Shown here: piece after piece, positions 24,483-35,918 of the stretch | Position numbering within the stretch: the first letter of the stretch is position 1 | How the letters are laid out: each line of letters opens with the position of its first letter | DNA from: CALMFT01 sp041674565 | Lineage (GTDB): Bacteria > Patescibacteriota > Gracilibacteria > Absconditabacterales > Absconditicoccaceae | Reading direction: 5' to 3' | Length of the DNA stretch: 64,000 bases | NCBI GenBank assembly: GCA_041674565.1 | Contig: JBAYVQ010000001.1 | Location: 1-64,000 of the forward strand | Position numbers and translations under genes: made by a program | The notes under the pieces: model-generated | What the model saw: the letters and a program-made list of their open reading frames with translations, nothing else | Database searches by the model: none | What the model was told of the DNA's origin: nothing

Positions 24483-25523
24483 CTAACAATGTTGTTTGTG
24501 TTGGTGTGGCTTGTATAATGTGCGGTACATGCGGAATGATATCATTTTTTGCTGCTGTTCGTCCCAAAGGTGATTGAAGATGCTGGAGAGGCTCTGTGTA
24601 AACGTTAGTCTGTTGGCAAGGTCTTTGAGGATGGTATTTTCGCGAAAGCAACGAGGTAGCTGGTAGCTGGGTATAGACGCATTGAGATGATGAATATGAT
24701 GATAGCCTATATTACCCGTCAGCCAGTGCATCCGTCCTGGTAAATCATAGTAGCTGCTTCATTGTATTGCCGCCGTTACGTAATCTCGTTTTCCTTCTCG
24801 TGCTTTGTAGGTGAGTTCGTGTTGGTGCTGTACATAAAAAAATCGTATTGCTATAGTGCCAAAACATAACAAAACAGGCAGCTGGATGAATACTAGTGCC
24901 TGCCAGCCAAGAGCAAATCGTATCGTTCAGTATATCACTGCCAGAACTAAGTTGCTTCGAATCAGTGATCGACGCTCTTTGGATCGTCATGTTATCCATA
25001 CCAATGGTAAACGTCATTGAACGATAACATACCATGCCGGTCATAGGCCGAACATGACTGGGGCACTACGAAAGATCCTGTATATAAGTTTACGAAATCG
25101 AGATAGTTGGCTATATTCTTGGACGGTGTAAGTATGTATATCCCCTATATCGCGATGTTTTCGCAATTTGCTATTGTGGTTGTGATGGAAATTGTGGCTT
25201 TTTGCTCGGTATGTGTAGGGTATTCGTGTCAGCATACTACAGCACCTGCCTATGAAGTTGTTTAATACTGTGGAAGAAGTGAAAGACTGATGCCCGCAGT
25301 CGTGCTGTATAATAAAAATCCTCACCAAGAAAAATGCGTTAATAATTGCTAGCGGTATCACTAGCCGATAGGATATACTCATACTATAATACATGACAGA
25401 TCGTATGATTAGGAACGGTACAAATGATGTAATGATTTGTCGTATTGCTTTGCCGTAGTGAGGCATCCTATATTTGCTGACGATTTTTGGTAGTTGCCTG
25501 ATAGTTTCTGGGTTCATGAGCAT
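24483..25523 (-). CDS. Membrane fatty-acid desaturase
   Basis: Di-iron membrane enzyme that introduces double bonds into acyl chains. 346 residues. All three histidine boxes are present: HDCGH (74-78), HNFHH (110-114) and HHIHH (275-279). Hydrophobic stretches between them give the usual four-helix layout. The third box is reached only by reading TGA as glycine. Start ATG 25521-25523; an in-frame ATG two codons later is the alternative. Stop TAG 24483-24485. Neighbours give no lipid pathway context. The substrate, whether acyl-lipid or acyl-CoA, cannot be told. Confidence 0.9.
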
Positions 25524-25658
25524 GAGTTACTATACAAAATGAAAATGGTATGACATATTATTGGTATTGTCTGACAAATCAATACTTGCTGTCTACTTTG
25601 ATTTTGCGTTTGCAAAAAAATAATGACTAGTAGTTATCCTGTGTGGTGAAGATATAAA

Positions 25659-27317
25659 TTATTGTTGAAATTTGGGGATTCGTTTGATTTCGTAATCGTC
25701 ATGATCACAGATATCTAATACTGTGTTTTCACGAATGATTACCCTAGTGCCATCATGGAAAGCAATAGTCTTATATTTATTCTTTTTGAGTGATATGACC
25801 CTGATCTGTGCCGCACTAATACCATTGCTTTGTAGCTGTGACCATAGATGCAAAATCACCCCTAGTTTTTTGTGATTATGCTTGTTGATGATGTGTTGCT
25901 GTATCAGATTATCTATTTTTCAACCTTGAGATATATGAATCCCAAATGTATGAAGCAATGCAATAACTTCGTTGACGGTTTGAACGCTTTTGTAACTAGC
26001 TGTTTGCTCGCCTCTAGAGTTATCTTGTAAAACCTCATGAATCTGTTCTGATACTATTCATGTTAGTTTGCGTTGTGGCGTAGATATGTTAATCTTGATA
26101 CCGTTTTGATCTGCTGTTTTTTGTATGGTCTTGAGAAAATGATCTATAGTCTGCGTACGACACGAGATTCCCATTTCTTGTAGCTTATTGCTTAGTCCTT
26201 GAGACACAATTATTCATTTATTGGATACAATCCTGCAAAGGTACTTGCGAATACGGCCATAGTCCTGGAAACATGCATATGTATGTATGATTCGTTGTGC
26301 GATCTCTTCTATCACAATAGTTTGCTCTTGGGTGACGTTTCTGGTCACCAATCCAAGTGTCTCAGCGGCTTCATTAGCTATGTGCTTGCTTGTTGTTTTT
26401 TGTTTTTCTTGAGGAGACTGTGCTACTTGATCTCGATATAGCAAGAAAGACTCTCGGATGAGGTCAGTATTGATCATATGTGAACAATAAAATAGCCAAG
26501 CATGAAAAAAAATCTCTTCATGTGTGTGGTGATCCATCTTTTTGTTTCTTTGCAGTCTGTTGATCCGATCTTGATGAATCTGCCTGGTTTGTGTAAAAAT
26601 CGCTGCTGGGTCTGTATATGATTTGATAAATGATTGAAAGCTGCTACGGATTTTTTCTTCGCTTATAAGTTTATCTTTTTGAGCAGCATGATTGGTATAT
26701 AATTCGCTTAATAATTGATCGTATGCTCATGTAAATAGAGAGTTTTTAATTACCTTTTCCAAACTAAGTTGCACCATACGCTGTTGGTACTTGGTTGGCT
26801 CTGGATTCATATCGTATATATTGATCAACCTATGCCCATCTGATAAACTTGGCTGACTGACGATATAGGATAACAGCACTAGCTTTTGTATAAATGGTGG
26901 ATATTCTTTGGTTGCGTCATAAATACCTAATCCTGCGGCATTGAGCTGAAATAGTCTTTTGAAAGTATTTTGTATAGGACGCTCAAACTTTGCGACTGCT
27001 TTTTCTCGTTCTTCCAATGCTATCTGGGAGCGTGCCTTTTTGCTTACCTCTAGATGATTCATGATGATGTCTGTATACATATGGAATTTTCCCAATGGAT
27101 GCTTATATTTTTTGACTCGATTTGTCGTCAAAACAAGACTTGTTAAATACTCGTAGGCCGCTACCTCTCGTTCATTTGCTGGATCCATATGTTGTAGTAT
27201 ATCAAAAACCTCTTGTATGAACCCACTCTTGTCCCTGATCTTGCTACCGATACCATCAGAGTGCTTCTCAAAGAATGTACGTTTTATGCTTATGAATTCG
27301 GATAGTGTTTGTTTCAT
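25659..27317 (-). CDS. Large helical protein of unknown function
   Basis: 552 residues, one frame with several TGA glycines; not recognised. No signal peptide or TM segment, so presumably cytoplasmic. It is mainly alpha-helical, rich in Lys, Gln, Glu and His. The N-terminal half has SGFIQEVFDILQHMDP and a basic helix-rich region. The last 60 residues look like a small beta domain (ISLKKNKYKTIAFHDG, then a His-Asp-Asp cluster). ATG 27315-27317, TAA 25659-25661. It is flanked by the cyclophilin terminator upstream and the desaturase gene downstream (135 nt gap). Its size and intact frame suggest a real gene. Confidence 0.75.
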
Positions 27318-27327
27318 GTGTCTGTGT

Positions 27328-27357
27328 AATATAATGACATATATAACTAAAGTACAA
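27328..27357 (-). promoter_or_regulatory. Possible promoter for the 552-aa gene
   Basis: On the minus strand, TTGTAC (plus 27352-27357), an 18-bp spacer and TATATT (plus 27328-27333), with the ATG 11 nt beyond the -10. The -35 overlaps the T tract of the cyclophilin terminator, so termination and re-initiation are tightly packed. Confidence 0.45.
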
Positions 27358-27383
27358 AAAAAAGATTACATTACAATGTAACC
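27354..27383 (-). terminator. Strong terminator after the cyclophilin gene
   Basis: Arms at 27364-27372 and 27375-27383 pair over 9 bp (one G-T wobble) with a 2-nt loop. On the minus strand they are followed by at least eight T. It lies 20 nt past the cyclophilin stop codon. Confidence 0.8.
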
Positions 27384-27403
27384 TTTTGTGGTACTAAGTT
27401 TGT

Positions 27404-27928
27404 TTACGCTTTGCCCTGTTCTTGTTGTAGTTTATGTAAGTATGCTGTAATTTGTGCTGCGAATTCCTGAGCTTGCTCCGTAAGCTCAATATCATCCTGA
27501 TGGATTTCTATGTGGGTAATTTCGTCTCACTGTTCTATTTTATCTACTATTGCTTGATCGTCTTCGCTAACTACTTTGCCGAATACGCTATGCCTACCAT
27601 CCAATCGAGGTGTTTCTACGTGAGTAATGAAGAATTGTGACCCATTGCTATCTGGTCCAGAATTTGCCATGCTGAGGATACCAGGTCCTGTATGCCTCAA
27701 TTCTTCATGAAATTCATCTCCAAATGCGTACCCTGGTCCTCAAGTACCGTCTCACCTTGGGCAGCCAGTTTGCACCATAAACTCTGGTATGACACGATGA
27801 AATGTCAGCTTATCATAAAATCAGTTCTTTGCTAGCGTTAGGAAGTTTGCTACTGTGTGCGGTACCTTGTCATGATGTAATACAATGCGGATAGGTCATT
27901 TTGATGTGTGGATAGTGGCGTGATGCAT
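27404..27928 (-). CDS. Peptidyl-prolyl cis-trans isomerase, cyclophilin type
   Basis: 174 residues. It catalyses proline isomerisation during protein folding. Cyclophilin motifs are in order: TSKGPIRI, TVANFLTLAKNGFYDKLTFHRVIPEFMVQ (catalytic Arg in FHRVI), GTGGPGYAFGDEF, SMANSGPDSNGSQFFIT, and HSVFGKV. No signal peptide with this start, so cytoplasmic. An extra helical tail of about 35 residues, rich in Gln and Glu, follows the usual end. ATG 27926-27928. The frame stays open upstream, but the homologous N-terminus starts here. Stop TAA 27404-27406. Confidence 0.93.
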
Positions 27929-28085
27929 GTGATTTTTTATAAAATAAGTAATAATCAGAACATATATTCTTATCCTCCACAATATCTTTTTATACAATAA
28001 TTACAATGTTAATAAGTTATTCAGTATATTTTGTAATCTAGGTACAGAGCATATTCTGTTTACTTGTCAGACATAATATAGACAA

Positions 28086-28853
28086 CTATAAATTGATGTC
28101 TAACATAATGGGGCAATGATCAGAACCATAAATATCTGGATAGTGCTGAAATCATACAATCTGCTTTTGAAGATGATTTGAAACGCATGCATAGTCAATT
28201 CTCCGTCATACATTATTTGGTTTTGCTCAAGCCCTATATGATCGCCAGGTATACTGGTCCCTTGCATCTGGATAGAGATATCTGAATACGTCAGTGAAAC
28301 CATGAGACAAAAATTCACTTACTTTTGCTCTTTCGACTGGTAAAAATCAGATGCTGTTTACGTTTTCTTTGGGTCTTGCGATATCTATCTCAGTATGACA
28401 GATATTGTAATCTCCTATGACAATGATATCTCTCTCTTTGTGCGTTTTAAGATATTCAATAAGTGTATCATAAAAAGCCAATTTGTATCCTAGCATCTCT
28501 GTGCCATCTGCTCTCGTGCCGCCATTGGGGAAGTAGATATTGAGTATGCTTGTATTGCCAAAGTCTACTTGCGTCACTCTGCCATCTTCATAAAATACGC
28601 TATGCGGGAAGATACTGCATGCTACATCAGGAATATTTTTGGTTAGTATTGCCGTGCCCGCATAACCAGGCCTCGTGCCCGCGTGCCGACAGATATTGTA
28701 TCATAATTGGTGCAACTCTGGAGGGCACTGGTGATCAAATGCCTTTGTTTCTTGCAATGCAATCACATCGGGATCCAGTTGTTGTATGGTATCCACAAAT
28801 CATTTCTTTATGACACTTCTGATGCCATTCACATTTCGTGAGAGGATTTTCAT
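28086..28853 (-). CDS. xthA: Exodeoxyribonuclease III (AP endonuclease)
   Basis: Cuts DNA at abasic sites and degrades 3' ends in base-excision repair. 255 residues, normal length. Family motifs: SRNVNGIRS, ALQETK (metal-binding Glu), NIYFPNGG, VIGDYNICHTEID, RRIDYACVS and the C-terminal GSDHCPI with catalytic Asp-His. The ATG is at 28851-28853 and the TAG at 28086-28088. It is 31 nt after the Kazal/peptidoglycan-binding gene, probably in one operon with AsnRS upstream. Several TGA glycines occur, including one in KPNNVGRRIDY. Confidence 0.93.
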
Positions 28854-28884
28854 GATCTTACATACTTCAAAACTTAAAAGATGT

Positions 28885-29388
28885 TTACTTAACCTCACAC
28901 AATATGTTTTCCAATTTGCTTTGTGTCTCTTGATTGAATCTACCACTCAATTTCAGCTTATTTGTTCTTTGGAAAGAGGCTACAGCTCTTGTAAGATTGG
29001 GGCTATAAAAACCATTTGGTCTTCACTTAAAATAGCCAAGTTCCTTCAGCTTGTGTTGCAATAAAGATATCTCGTCACCAAACCTTCAACCATCCCACGC
29101 TCCAATACCAAAGGTGTGTTGAAAAATATCACAAGGATCGACGTCTATGGGACCTGGATCAGTAGACGCTTCACAAGTACCTTCTCTGATATCTGTGGCT
29201 CCAGCAGCTTGTGCCATACATCTATTGCCAAATGTTTCCTGGACGGGTAGACAGGGAGCAGTAATACATTGTACCTGCACAAATCCGCATACTGGCATGT
29301 ATTCCATGGTGCAGATAGTAGGTCTGTCTTGCGCGATTGCTATTGCGAATAGTATGGTTGTGACCATAAGAGTGATGATTTTTTTCAT
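28885..29388 (-). CDS. Secreted Kazal-like + peptidoglycan-binding protein
   Basis: 167 residues. Signal peptide (about 1-20, MKKIITLMVTTILFAIAIAQ). A Cys-rich Kazal/follistatin-like module follows (about 25-75: CTMEYMPVCGF, a Cys-containing insert, GNRCMAQAAG and a terminal Cys). A short linker leads to a C-terminal peptidoglycan-binding type 1 domain (about 105-167: LLQHKLKELGYF, LTRAVASFQRTNKL). It is predicted to be exported and to attach to the cell wall while presenting a possible protease-inhibitor module. The second half lies past TGA glycines. TAA 28885-28887. Neighbours: 72-aa ORF upstream, xthA downstream. Confidence 0.75.
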
Positions 29389-29415
29389 GATGGTTGTATA
29401 AGTCTTATAAATAAA

Positions 29416-29634
29416 CTAGGAATCTTCTAGTATGTTTTTAATAAACTCCCTCATTTCTGCTACCTCTGTGTGTTGAAAGTGTTGGCCATTGTGCGTGAGT
29501 GTTTCTCGATTTTTCTTCCCCTTTACTTTTTGTGCGTCCTGGAGAGCTATTTTTAACTCTTCAGCAGTTGTGATGTTTGTTTTTTTGAGCTTTGATAATA
29601 GTTTACGCGATGTATTTGTTTCATTAAATTCCAT
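29416..29634 (-). CDS. Small basic protein of unknown function
   Basis: 72 residues, highly charged and probably all-helical (ETNTSRKLLSKLKKTN, then EELKIALQDAQK). There is no signal peptide or TM segment and no in-frame TGA. It lies between asnS (34 nt) and the Kazal-type gene (27 nt) in the same direction, which favours a real gene in an operon. Family not recognised. Confidence 0.55.
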   Translation of the reverse strand: MEFNETNTSRKLLSKLKKTNITTAEELKIALQDAQKVKGKKNRETLTHNGQHFQHTEVAEMREFIKNILEDS

Positions 29635-29668
29635 GTATTGTTGCTTATAATATGTAAATCATCTGTTG

Positions 29669-30967
29669 CTATGGTGTTATCCTGTTTGCATATCTTGGGA
29701 AGGGGATTGTTTCGCGGATATGGTGTAGACCGCAGATCCATCTGACTAATCTTTCTAAGCCATAGCCAAATCCGCTATGTGGGACTCATCCATATTTTCT
29801 GAGATCTAAGTATCGATCAAATGTTGCTGGATCTAGGCCATGTTCTTTTATTTTAGCTAGTAGGGTATCATAGTCATCCACCCTTTGTGAGCCGCCAATA
29901 ACTTCTCCGCATCATTCTGGTGCGAGCAAATCTGCACACAGACCATATCCTGGATGATTTGGATCTTCTTTGGTATAAAATGCTTTGATACCGATAGGGA
30001 AATGTGTAACGAATATAGGTTGCTCTACTTTTTCCATATATTGCATCTCGATATCAGATCCTATATCTTCTCCGTGTTGCGCTGGGAAGCCCTTAGCGAC
30101 AAGATCATCAATCCACTCATCGTGTGTCATCCTCACGAAAGGCACTTGTATCTTTTGGAGTGGAGTAGTATCTCTACCAAGTATAGCAAGATCTGCTTGG
30201 TGCTTTTGTAGTACTTTTTGTAAGATATAATAGACCAACTCTTCTTGATATTTCATGTTTTGCTCCTGATCACAAAATGCCATCTCCGCGTCCATCATCC
30301 AGAATTCATTGAGATGTCTTCTTGTCTTGGACTTTTCTGCACGAAACACAGGTCCAAAATCGTATATGTTCCTATGTCCCATCAGTGCTGCCTCGATATA
30401 CAACTGTCCTGTCTGGCTGAGATACATTTTCTCTCCATTGACGTGTTCTACTTCATAGAGCTCAGTAGTGCCTTCCGCTGCATTGGGAGTAAAGATAGGT
30501 GCATCTATCTTGATAAACTCATTATCCCTCATCCAATCGTAGGTAGCGTGGATGATGGTATCGCGTATCCTCTGTATGGCTACTTGTGTTTTGGATCTAA
30601 GGTACAAGTGCCTCTTGTCGAACAAAAACTCTGGTCCATGATCGTCTTTGGTGCCCAAAGGATAGTCATTTGTTTTGGTATAGATATGATAATCTGAAAC
30701 CTGTATCTCATACTCATCTTTTTTGGGATGTTTACTGACCGTACCAGCAATACTGAGTGACGTCTCGATACCACAAGACTCTAATTCTCTGAAGATATCT
30801 TCTCCCAGTACACTGAGTTCTGCGATACACTGGATGTATCCAGTACCATCTCTGAGCTCCAAGAAAACGATCTTACCAGATGATCTGATGGTCTGTATCC
30901 ATCATTGAAGTGTTATGCTCTGACCTACAAGGTCTGCTGTAATGTGTTTGATTGTTGTTTGCATCAT
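29669..30967 (-). CDS. asnS: Asparaginyl-tRNA synthetase
   Basis: Charges tRNA-Asn. 432 residues. OB-fold anticodon domain (about 1-110, SITLQGWI, VFLELRDGTGYIQ) and a class II catalytic core: motif 2 region FGPVFRAEKSKTRRHLNEFW, typical of AsnRS, and motif 3 GFGYGLERLVRW near the end with IRETIPFPR. Start at either of two consecutive ATG codons (30962-30967). Stop TAG 29669-29671. It lies 32 nt after the racemase gene. Confidence 0.95.
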
Positions 30968-30999
30968 GTTTATTGGAATGAAATAATAATTTTTATTGC

Positions 31000-31692
31000 T
31001 TATTTGCTGAGGGCATAGTCTACTATAGCAGATGTGTGTATTTGTGTCGTATCAAACAGTGGTATTGATGTATCTTTTTGCTGTATCAATAGACCAATTT
31101 CTGTACATCATAGCACTATGCCTTGTGCTCATGCTAGCTCCAGATTATTTATTATTGATATATAGGCATCCTTAGATGATTCTTGAATGTTTCCTAGACA
31201 CAACTCATTATAAATCACATTATGTACGATTTCTCTATCTTTTTGTGAAGGTATAATAACCTTAATTCATTGTTTCTCAAGTCTTCCTGCATAAAATTCT
31301 TGTTCCATGGTGAATTTTGTGCCTAGTAATCATATTGTTTGTATATTGCTTTTTTGTATTTCTTGTGCTGTTGGATCCGCAATATGAAGAAGAGGGATAT
31401 TGATTGATGCAGCAACTGCTTCGGCTGTTTTATGCATCGTGTTTGTTGCGATTACTAAAAAATCAGCAAGCGCGTGTTCTATCCTTTGCGCATTGGCTAT
31501 CATAATCTTTGTCAGTTCTTTTCGATTTCATTGGTGTTGCAGTTCTTCGATCATTTGAAAATCCACTGAGTGAAGTATGATCTCGGCCGAATGTAATCAT
31601 CATAATCTTGCCCTTATTCACTCGTTGATATTTTTGTAATAACTTTGTGTAGATTCTCGACTCATTCAACCTAATATTCAAATTGTTTTCAT
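31000..31692 (-). CDS. Aspartate/glutamate racemase family protein
   Basis: 230 residues. N-terminal GILGGMSRESTQSYYKNIN is the family hallmark. It is a cofactor-independent racemase family using two acid/base residues. The C-terminal cysteine is present (LGCTEIG). At the first site the sequence is IATNTMHK, so Ala-Thr stands where many members have Cys; E. coli YgeA-type enzymes are reported to use a Thr/Cys pair. Possible role: D-amino acid supply for peptidoglycan. ATG 31690-31692 is preceded closely by an in-frame TAA. Stop TAA 31000-31002. asnS follows by 32 nt. Confidence 0.87.
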
Positions 31693-31872
31693 CTGCTTTG
31701 ATGTGGAATAAATAAAATATTCTTATAAAAACTCCCACGTCATTGTAGAGCGCAGGAGTCTTGTTTGAGTACAACAATAGGCCTACGCTGACGCGAGATT
31801 ATTATTGTTATTGTTGACGATGTAAGTAGCTTTCATATCGTTATGATAGAGATTATCAGAGTAAAACGCAAA

Positions 31873-32208
31873 TTAAATTTGATTTATAGTATTATTTCGA
31901 TTCACAATATCCCATATATTTGCTGTTTCCAAACCAATTACTTCAGATTGACTTGATTCCACATTTTTTCTTGCTTGCCTATATAGTTCAAACGCAGCTT
32001 CTAGTGATTCTTTTGAAACATATGTTCCGTTTGTCTTGAGAACGGCATCCGAAAATTTTCCTCATTTTTGCACAAATAAAGCATATATCTCAGCTTGTAA
32101 TTGTGGAGTGATACTGAGTGGCGGTCTGTTTATGCCTAAAGAGACTTCAAATGTTGGTACGGTTTTGATTTCGCCTGTGAGTTTATAAATTCCTTGCTGC
32201 ATTACCAT
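31873..32208 (-). CDS. Small protein of unknown function
   Basis: 111 residues. Begins MVMQQGIYKLTGEIK, contains VSLGINRPPLSITPQL and a charged helical second half (ESLEAAFELYRQARKN). No signal peptide or TM segment. One TGA glycine (VQKGGKF). ATG 32206-32208, with a second ATG at 32200-32202. Stop TAA. The 180-bp gap downstream, before the racemase gene, shows no further ORF or clear hairpin. Family not recognised. Confidence 0.6.
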
Positions 32209-32281
32209 GTATTATCAATAAATAACAATAGTATTGATAGTAATAAATACCCTATAATCAATAGAAGCTTTGGAACTGAGA

Positions 32282-33169
32282 CTATGGGATATTTTTTATA
32301 GTCTGAAGGATTTCTTCTTTATGAGACTTATGAATAATCAAGGTATCTGGTACTTTTATTGTTTCCAGGCTTCGTGAGTTACCTGCATCGAGTATATTTG
32401 CTATCTGATTATCTATAACTTGTATAAGGATGTAACCAAGTTTTTCACTGATACCTGCGCAGGGGACTCGATCTCGTGGACTAGCTACTCCTGCCTTGAG
32501 CAAGACTGCATCCACCTCTCATTTCCGTAATCTCGCCATATTGGTACCGATACTTCCGTTGCTAATACCCATGCTATCAAAGTACGATCATTTGTTAGTG
32601 ATATGTTGTGCTCGTGAGGGGAAGAGTCTAATGTCATCTAGCGTTAGTAATCTTTTCTTGGGTCTATTGCTGTACTCCAGTGTTGTGGTTTTTTCTGGAA
32701 ATCTGAGATTGAGTCTATGTACTTTGTCGCTGCCAGGGCGGTAATAGTATATCTCTTGTGTCATGATGTCTCCCACATAGGACGCTATAATCTCCCTATT
32801 GAGTGAATCCACTACTCCAAACAATGTCCCTATCCCATCTGACTGCTTCCTGACCAGTGCCTTAGTGCCGTCTACTGGATCAATCGTATATACTATGGAT
32901 TCTCCGTGCTTTGGATCTCTTTGCAGTCCATCTTCTTCTGCAACAATGCCAGCATTGGGCGTACATTCTTCGATCAATTTGACATATATTTGCTGTGCTG
33001 CGTAGTCTGCGCTAGTCACCAGATCTTCCGCTTTGTGTTCATTTGCTTTGGCTTGTACATCAAACGATCCTATCTGATTAGCGATCTCCCTCATCGCTCT
33101 AGTGACCATCTCCTTGTTGACGATACCCAGTGCCGCACCAGTCATACCGTGAAAAAGTGCCTGTTTCAT
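32282..33169 (-). CDS. Inositol-monophosphatase / bisphosphate-nucleotidase family phosphatase
   Basis: 295 residues. Mg-dependent phosphatase fold with the metal-site motifs in order: VTSADYAAQ, VAEEDG (Glu pair), TIDPVDGTKAL (Asp-x-Val-Asp-Gly-Thr) and a C-terminal DAVLLKAGVASPRDRVPCAG region. The substrate could be inositol phosphate, PAP or a sugar phosphate. The C-terminal 100 residues lie past a TGA glycine at 32588. ATG 33167-33169, TAG 32282-32284. Confidence 0.87.
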
Positions 33170-33349
33170 CTGCCTTATTTCATATCTAAATTTTCCACTC
33201 TATCTGTATTTATTTTTATCTTGATTGCATGCGATTTTATAAAACTTTTCAGGTATTATGATTCTTGCCTATTGTCAGTACATATTGTAAATATATATCA
33301 GATTCGGTCAACTGGTATATTTATTTTGCTGTATCGCAATCACTGTTTT

Positions 33350-33378
33350 TTGACATCTCAGGTGGTTTTGTTTATAAT
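33350..33378 (+). promoter_or_regulatory. Consensus promoter for the PKD membrane protein gene
   Basis: TTGACA 33350-33355, a 17-bp spacer and TATAAT 33373-33378: a perfect consensus. The leader is about 33 nt. A short GATAA/TTATC hairpin lies directly before the ATG at 33418. Confidence 0.8.
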
Positions 33379-33417
33379 CTAGCCGATATATTGCGTATTT
33401 AGATAAGTGTTTATCGT

Positions 33418-35910
33418 ATGTCAGATACATCATCCATTGATCCATTCTTCAACCCACAAAACCAGCCAAAAAAAAAGCCTGTAGAACCAAAGGCCGAACC
33501 AGTTTCTGCTGATACATCTGAGCCCAAGCAAGAAGTTGCTCCTCAGGCTGCTGCTCCAGTAGCGCAAATCAGTATTGATGCATTGGCAACGCAAGCTGCT
33601 AGCCCACAAGCGGTTGCTCCTGTTGCACCCAAAGCGGCTACGCCACAGATTATTGCTAAGCAGGGCACCAAAATCAACTTCAAAACATTTGCTGTAGGTT
33701 GTGGCATATTTTTCTGATTATTCTTGTTATTAGTCATTGTCTGACTCTATATCGCCATTAGTAATCCTACCTCATTATCCAATCTTGGCTTAGACATCCA
33801 AACAGTAAAGTCAGTCTTGCTTATATTTGCAGTACTATTTTTCGGTCTTCTATTCTTCTTGTGATTTGCGTTTGCCGCTCTCAATGGGTACAGATTTTTC
33901 ACGGTCAAAGAGGGTAGCAGAGTAAGGTATGTGGTATGATTGATAGTATGATTAGTACTTTTGTTCGGTGCTATTGGATTGGGTCTAGTGAGTTATACTA
34001 AGATCAGTGAGATTAGTGAAGAGAAAACATACAACACCAACGACATGGTCATACCTCATATTCAAGTAAAAAAATTTGATGATGGCGATCCTAGCTTATC
34101 TTATTCTAGGGTATATGTAGGCACTGCTGGCTTGCCACTGATTGCACCAACGTATATGGATATGCAGATCAATAGACAAATATTTGATAATCTGGTAGCA
34201 TGATTAGGACAGGTGCAGTTTACCAAGTTTGTGCTAGAGTGCGGTAATGGACAAGTAATTACCAATGAACCTACTCAGATATCATCTCAGTACTTTTTCC
34301 AAGGATCGTGTCTATATCTCAAGAAAGGGCAGTACAATGTAAGGATGTTGTACTCATACTTTGACTCGCAACAGGGTATAGAAATCACCAAGTCCGTAGA
34401 AAGAGCTGCTACTATTGATATCGCTACGGATGTAAACTTCAACGTAGAGGGCGGAGATCGAAAACTCAACGACAACAAGAATGAGATCATACTCGGTACT
34501 GCACCAGCAAAGATACTAGTAGATGCACAAAAGATATTTACTGATCTCAATATCCCTACTATCCAAATACTCTGGGATATGGATGGCAATGGAAGTATCG
34601 ACAAACAAAATAGAGTCAGTTTTACTTATTACTTTGACGAACCCAAACTTTATAATGCATATTTTAGCATCCCATTGGATAGTCCCGCATTGCCTGCACA
34701 GATATGGTATCTCATGAGATATCGTGTCAATGCGGGAGATGTACCTCCTTGTGAATTAGAAACCAATAGACTTGGTGAAAATAGATATGAACTATTTGTG
34801 AGAGTAGATGATAAGGGCACTGATATATCTGAGTACAATGTGGATATTATAGATAATCAGACAGATGAGATCGTCAATAGTCTCAAGTCCGATAAGTCTA
34901 GATTTGATTATGAGTTTGCTAATGGTAGATCGTATAGAGTGAGGTGATATTTTACAACTACAGAAGGCAAAAGAGGTTCATGTGAAGCAAGTCAACTGTT
35001 GGACATAGGCTACAATTCTTACTCTCTGATCAATACCTTTTCAGTAATAGGCCCAAATGATAAAGAGTATAAGGTAGTATGACTGAGCGGTGCCAATAGA
35101 GTAGAAGGAGATAATCTGATTATTTCTGATATTCCTACTACAGTAAAACTGGTTATACAAAAGATTGTACCAGAGATCATCAACCCTCAAATCAGTGTCT
35201 TTGAGAATGGTATACTCAAAAATCCTACCAAAAACCAAGAATATGTATTCAAATTTGTTAGTGATCAGCCCTCAATCATTAAGATTGATGTCAATGATGG
35301 TAAGTGAAAATCTGCTACCAAAACATATACCGTGAAACTCGAGAGACAGAATCTTATCGGAAAGCTCAAGGCAAGCAGAACTGTTGGATTTGACCCTTTG
35401 ATAGTAGAGTTTGATGCTAGTGTTACCAAACTCAATGATCCAGATGACGAAGTAGTCTATTTCACCTGGGATTTTGGTGACGGAGAAGTAAGAAAAAATA
35501 CTTCCGTAGGTAAGATCACGCATACCTATAGATTTGATCCCATTAAAGAAAACGGTGAATTCCAACCCAAAGTAACAGTAAAGACGAAGAAAGGGCTTAG
35601 TCAGGAGATTGTATTCCCTGAGAAAATTATTGTAAAAAGACAGATCAAGACATTTGAAATACTTCTTCCTTCACATCCAGCACAACTTGCTAGAGTAGGC
35701 GATATCATAGAATTTGCTATACAGGCAGATGGTAAGATTACTGGTGTAACCCGAGATTTTGGAAATGGGAAGAAACTCACTGGTGCTGGCAGAGAGTTTG
35801 CTGAAGCAACTATGAAATATGATGAATCTGGTTTATATGAAGTGTTTGCTACGGTAGAGTTTAGTGACCATCCACCAGTTAGTCAGAATATCAAATTGAA
35901 AATTGAGTAA
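33418..35910 (+). CDS. Membrane protein with large extracellular PKD/Ig-like region
   Basis: 830 residues. A Pro/Ala/Glu/Gln-rich cytoplasmic tail (about 1-85) leads to three TM helices (about 90-115, 128-155, 165-190). A large extracellular part follows. It contains a calcium-loop-like segment (WDMDGNGSIDKQN), Ig-like repeats and at least one clear PKD domain (YFTWDFGDGEVRKNTS, with THTYRFD and FQPKVTVKT) near 680-740. PKD domains are adhesive beta-sandwiches of surface proteins. TGA glycines occur in the TM helices and the PKD region. A perfect consensus promoter is 40 bp upstream. Stop TAA, 8 nt from the convergent glycosyltransferase. Confidence 0.82.
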
Positions 35911-35918
35911 TCATATAT

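Noticed and set aside
27929..27990. GGAGG followed by an ATG giving an 8-codon leader peptide before the cyclophilin gene
   Set aside because: Too short and out of frame with the gene; nothing supports translation or attenuation.
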